Shown piece by piece: positions 61,981-64,000 of a stretch of DNA of 64,000 nucleotides. The translations under genes and the position numbers were made by a program. The DNA comes from Tistrella mobilis (lineage in GTDB: Bacteria > Pseudomonadota > Alphaproteobacteria > Tistrellales > Tistrellaceae). The stretch covers positions 2,731,676 through 2,795,675 of the forward strand of contig NZ_CP121017.1 of the NCBI RefSeq assembly GCF_041468085.1, written 5' to 3'. Under the pieces are notes generated by a model. That model was given only the letters and a program-made list of their open reading frames with translations. It ran no database searches and was not told where the DNA came from. The number at the start of each line of letters is the position of its first letter. Position 1 is the first letter of the stretch.

Positions 61981-62017
61981 CGAAACCCCCGGCAGAACCA
62001 GGTCTGACCGGGGGCTT
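61981..62017 (-). terminator. Terminator for the alanine-rich lipoprotein gene
   Basis: On the minus strand, CCCCCGG (62014-62008) pairs with CCGGGGG (61992-61986), followed by TTTCG. A second stable hairpin (CGCGCCGG/CCGGCGCG, 62040-62021) lies between it and the stop codon. Confidence 0.7.
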
Positions 62018-62046
62018 CCGTCGCGCCGGTTACCCGGCGCGAGCGA

Positions 62047-62322
62047 TCACTTGCGCTGGCCGGCGCTGAAGGCGCGCTCGGCGCGCTCGGCGGCCCGCTC
62101 GGCGCGATCGGCCGAAGCGGCAGAGGCCTGGGCGCTGCGGGCGCTCTCGGCGGCCGAAGCGCGCGAGGCATCGGCGCTCTGCTTCGCCGAGGTGGCGGCA
62201 GCCTTCGCCTCGTTGAGGAGCATACGATCCTCGTCCGAGAGGTTCGCGCAGCCGGCGACCGCGATCAGGGCGGTGGCGCCGAAGAGGGGCAGCGCAACGC
62301 GCTTGATACGGTTCATGGTCAT
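62047..62322 (-). CDS. Small alanine-zipper lipoprotein (Lpp-like)
   Basis: 91 residues. The ATG follows GGAG with 7-base spacing. Lipobox Val-Ala-Gly-Cys (Cys 25), then a long helical heptad-rich stretch of Ala, Ser, Glu and Arg (about 38-85, SAKQSADASRASAAESARSAQ), and a C-terminal Lys. This is the layout of Braun-type lipoproteins that form coiled-coil trimers and are linked through the last Lys to peptidoglycan by an L,D-transpeptidase. The transpeptidase gene lies 225 bases away, convergent. Confidence 0.8.
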   Translation of the reverse strand: MTMNRIKRVALPLFGATALIAVAGCANLSDEDRMLLNEAKAAATSAKQSADASRASAAESARSAQASAASADRAERAAERAERAFSAGQRK

Positions 62323-62537
62323 GGCACATCTCCAGTTGTCTGGGCAGCATGTGGCGCACCCACATGCGTACCGAGGCGACCGTAGCACAACACCTGTCAC
62401 GTTTCACCGGTCTGCGGAGGGCGGACCGCACGGCATCGCATCACACCCGGGCTCTGTTGCCCGGATGCAACAGGACTGCGGCATCTGTAGCAAATGTCCG
62501 TTTATACTGTGGACGCAGGGCGTCTGAGACCACACCC

Positions 62538-63464
62538 TCATATGCCGCTGATAAGTCTGCCGGTGGTCATCATCACGGCCCGACCCGCCAGGCGCACCGC
62601 GGAAATCCCGGTGTGATCCAGGTCGATCTCAAGATCCAGCCGGCTGGGACGGCCCATCGCCTCTCCCTGAAAGATGGTCCAGGCAACGGTCCCCCGCCCC
62701 GTTTCGATGCCGGCCAGCCAGGCCGCAAGCGCCATGGCCGCCGATCCGGTGGCCGGATCCTCGCCGATACCGGCGGCGGCCCCGAACATCCGCGACCTTA
62801 CCCGCCGCGCCGCCCGATCCACCACCATCGGATAGACCAGACGCGAGGGTGCCCCCTCGGGCAGAACACGCGCCAACGCCGATGGATCCGGACGGCAGCG
62901 ATCCAGATCCGCATCACGCGTCAGCGGCACGAACAGGAAAGGCATCCCGGCCGAGGCGACCAGCGCCCCGTCGGCGATCGCCTCGTCCGGCAGGGACAGA
63001 AGTGCGGCGAGGTCGGCCCGGCCCGGGGCATCGGCCACTGCGGCGGGCCGGCGTGGAGCACCCATCACCGCCCGCGGCAGCCCGCCCGCAGCATCGGCCA
63101 GGATATCGACCGGCACCGGGCCGGCCATTTCCTCGATCACCACCCGCACCGGGCTGCCGTCGCCGGGCAGGCCGATCCGCCCCAGATGCACCAGGGCCAG
63201 TACGCCGCCGATCGTGGGATGGCCGGCGAAAGGCAGCTCGATCTCAGGCGTGAAGATGCGGAATCGCAGATCACAATCCGGCCGCGTCGGTGGCAGGACG
63301 AAGGTCGTCTCGGACAGGTTGAATTCGCGCGCGATGCGCTGCATCGCGGCCTCGTCCAGCCCGGCCGCATCGGGCAGCACCGCCAGCGGATTGCCACCGA
63401 AGGCCTGGTCGGTGAAAACGTCGGCCGTCAGAAAGGCACGCCCCCGGGCATCAGCGACGGACAT
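62538..63464 (-). CDS. PhzF-family isomerase-like protein
   Basis: 308 residues. PhzF fold with two similar halves; the catalytic Glu 52 is in FNLSETTFV, and AFGGNPLAVLPD, ELPFAGHPTIGG and GIGEDPATGSAAMALAAW are the family blocks. PhzF in phenazine makers isomerises a dihydro-hydroxyanthranilate; most chromosomal homologues like this, with no phenazine genes nearby, have unknown substrates. GGAGGA stands 5 bases before ATG 63464. Confidence 0.9.
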   Translation of the reverse strand: MSVADARGRAFLTADVFTDQAFGGNPLAVLPDAAGLDEAAMQRIAREFNLSETTFVLPPTRPDCDLRFRIFTPEIELPFAGHPTIGGVLALVHLGRIGLPGDGSPVRVVIEEMAGPVPVDILADAAGGLPRAVMGAPRRPAAVADAPGRADLAALLSLPDEAIADGALVASAGMPFLFVPLTRDADLDRCRPDPSALARVLPEGAPSRLVYPMVVDRAARRVRSRMFGAAAGIGEDPATGSAAMALAAWLAGIETGRGTVAWTIFQGEAMGRPSRLDLEIDLDHTGISAVRLAGRAVMMTTGRLISGI

Positions 63465-63660
63465 GGATTCCTCCCCGCATGGTTGAGGACCAGAAGAGAA
63501 CGATGCGCGGATCTTGCACCGGCCCTGCAATCCGCGCCAGCCCGACCTGCGGGCATCCGGGCTGGCCGCGCCGCCGGGGGCGTGGTTTACTCGACGGCCG
63601 CCGCGACATGCGGGCAACGGAATGAATGGTCCGCCATACGGACCTGGTGTGAATGGACGG

Positions 63661-64000
63661 ATGACGATGACGACGATGACCGCGCGGGTGTCCTGGCTGG
63701 ACGGCATGATGTTCGTGGGCGAAAGCGGCTCGGGACATACGGTGGTGATGGACGGGGCCGCCCAGCACGGCGGCCGCGATCACGGGATCCGACCGATGGA
63801 GATGCTGCTGCTCGGCATGGGCGGCTGCAGCGCCTTCGATGTCGTCCAGATCCTGAAGAAGGGTCGCCAGCCGATCCAGGGCTGCCGGCTGGAGATCGAG
63901 GGCGAACGCGCCGAAACCGAGCCCAAGGTCTACACGAAGATCACCGTGCGCTACGTCGTCTATGGCGACGGGCTGGATCCGGCCAAGGTCGACCGGGCGA
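63661..64000 (+). CDS. OsmC family protein, N-terminal part (runs off window)
   Basis: The first 113 codons are visible. HTVVMDG, GIRPMEMLLLGMGGCSAFDVVQILKKGRQ are typical of the OsmC/YhfA-type family; the Cys in GGCSAFD is the first of the two redox cysteines of Ohr/OsmC, the second would be beyond the window. Ohr/OsmC proteins reduce organic hydroperoxides, but the YhfA branch is of unknown function. Several in-frame ATGs (63661, 63667, 63676) and one further upstream (63622) make the start uncertain. The ribosome site is poor. Confidence 0.8.
   Translation, partial: MTMTTMTARVSWLDGMMFVGESGSGHTVVMDGAAQHGGRDHGIRPMEMLLLGMGGCSAFDVVQILKKGRQPIQGCRLEIEGERAETEPKVYTKITVRYVVYGDGLDPAKVDRA

Noticed and set aside
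1-64000. tRNA, rRNA, tmRNA or integrated element
   Set aside because: I looked for T-loop GGTTCGAATCC-type sequences, rRNA signatures, integrase and transposase motifs, and target-site repeats, and found none. A tRNA or Rfam scan would be decisive.

Overview
This is a GC-rich (about 70%) bacterial chromosome segment, densely coding, with short spacers and many 4-base start/stop overlaps. The gene content points to an alphaproteobacterium of the Rhodospirillales/Tistrella kind: a ligase-associated DNA repair set, TamA/TamB, a C-P lyase cluster with DUF1045, a DUF3429/MFS/DUF3833 trio and a PcaF-type thiolase. The order-level placement is inference from gene content; the genus is a guess. I saw no rRNA, tRNA, CRISPR array, insertion sequence, integrase or phage gene, so this looks like resident chromosome rather than an island.

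Layout, left to right. 1-1.7 kb: a cut-off lipoprotein and small exported or unknown proteins. 1.7-7.9 kb: the four-gene ligase-associated DNA damage cluster (PdeM and an Lhr-type helicase leftward; exonuclease and ATP-dependent ligase rightward). 8.1-11.4 kb: a lipoprotein/patatin pair. 11.5-15.1 kb: DUF3429, GPH-type transporter, DUF3833 lipoprotein and CorA. 15.2-20 kb: a metal-uptake-like cassette (small Cys/His membrane protein, TonB receptor, membrane polyferredoxin), then a DUF2256-DUF6134 fusion. 20-21.8 kb: a renalase-like flavoprotein and a PhnZ-like HD protein. 21.9-28.5 kb: tamA-tamB. 28.7-33.6 kb: LysR regulator, SGNH hydrolase, OpgC-like acyltransferase, MFS transporter and a mini membrane protein. 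33.7-38.3 kb: thiolase and 3-hydroxyacyl-CoA dehydrogenase, divergent IclR regulator, hotdog thioesterase and a tiny acidic protein. 38.3-51.4 kb: phosphonate region. 51.6-56 kb: two cyclophilins flanking a methyltransferase-like gene, then RecQ. 56-60.3 kb: CSS-EAL phosphodiesterase, EamA exporter and patatin. 60.3-64 kb: L,D-transpeptidase, alanine-rich lipoprotein, PhzF and a cut-off OsmC protein.

The largest functional unit is for phosphonate use. phnCDE encode the uptake transporter. phnG-H-I-J-K-L-M-N form one tightly overlapped leftward operon for the C-P lyase core, accessory ATPases, triphosphate hydrolase and ribose-bisphosphate kinase. phnF, the GntR repressor, is read divergently. 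No phnP (cyclic phosphodiesterase) is present, but a DUF1045 protein with two HxT motifs of the 2H phosphoesterase fold lies between the transporter and the lyase operon and shares a phnF/phnG-like upstream sequence element. It is a reasonable candidate for the missing step.

Other points worth following: the DUF2946-like/TonB/polyferredoxin cassette, a zinc-finger protein fused in front of a Tat-like signal, a TamA with a lipobox, a repeat-rich leader with a terminator hairpin ahead of an MFS gene, and a strong intrinsic terminator with no visible upstream gene (possible small RNA).
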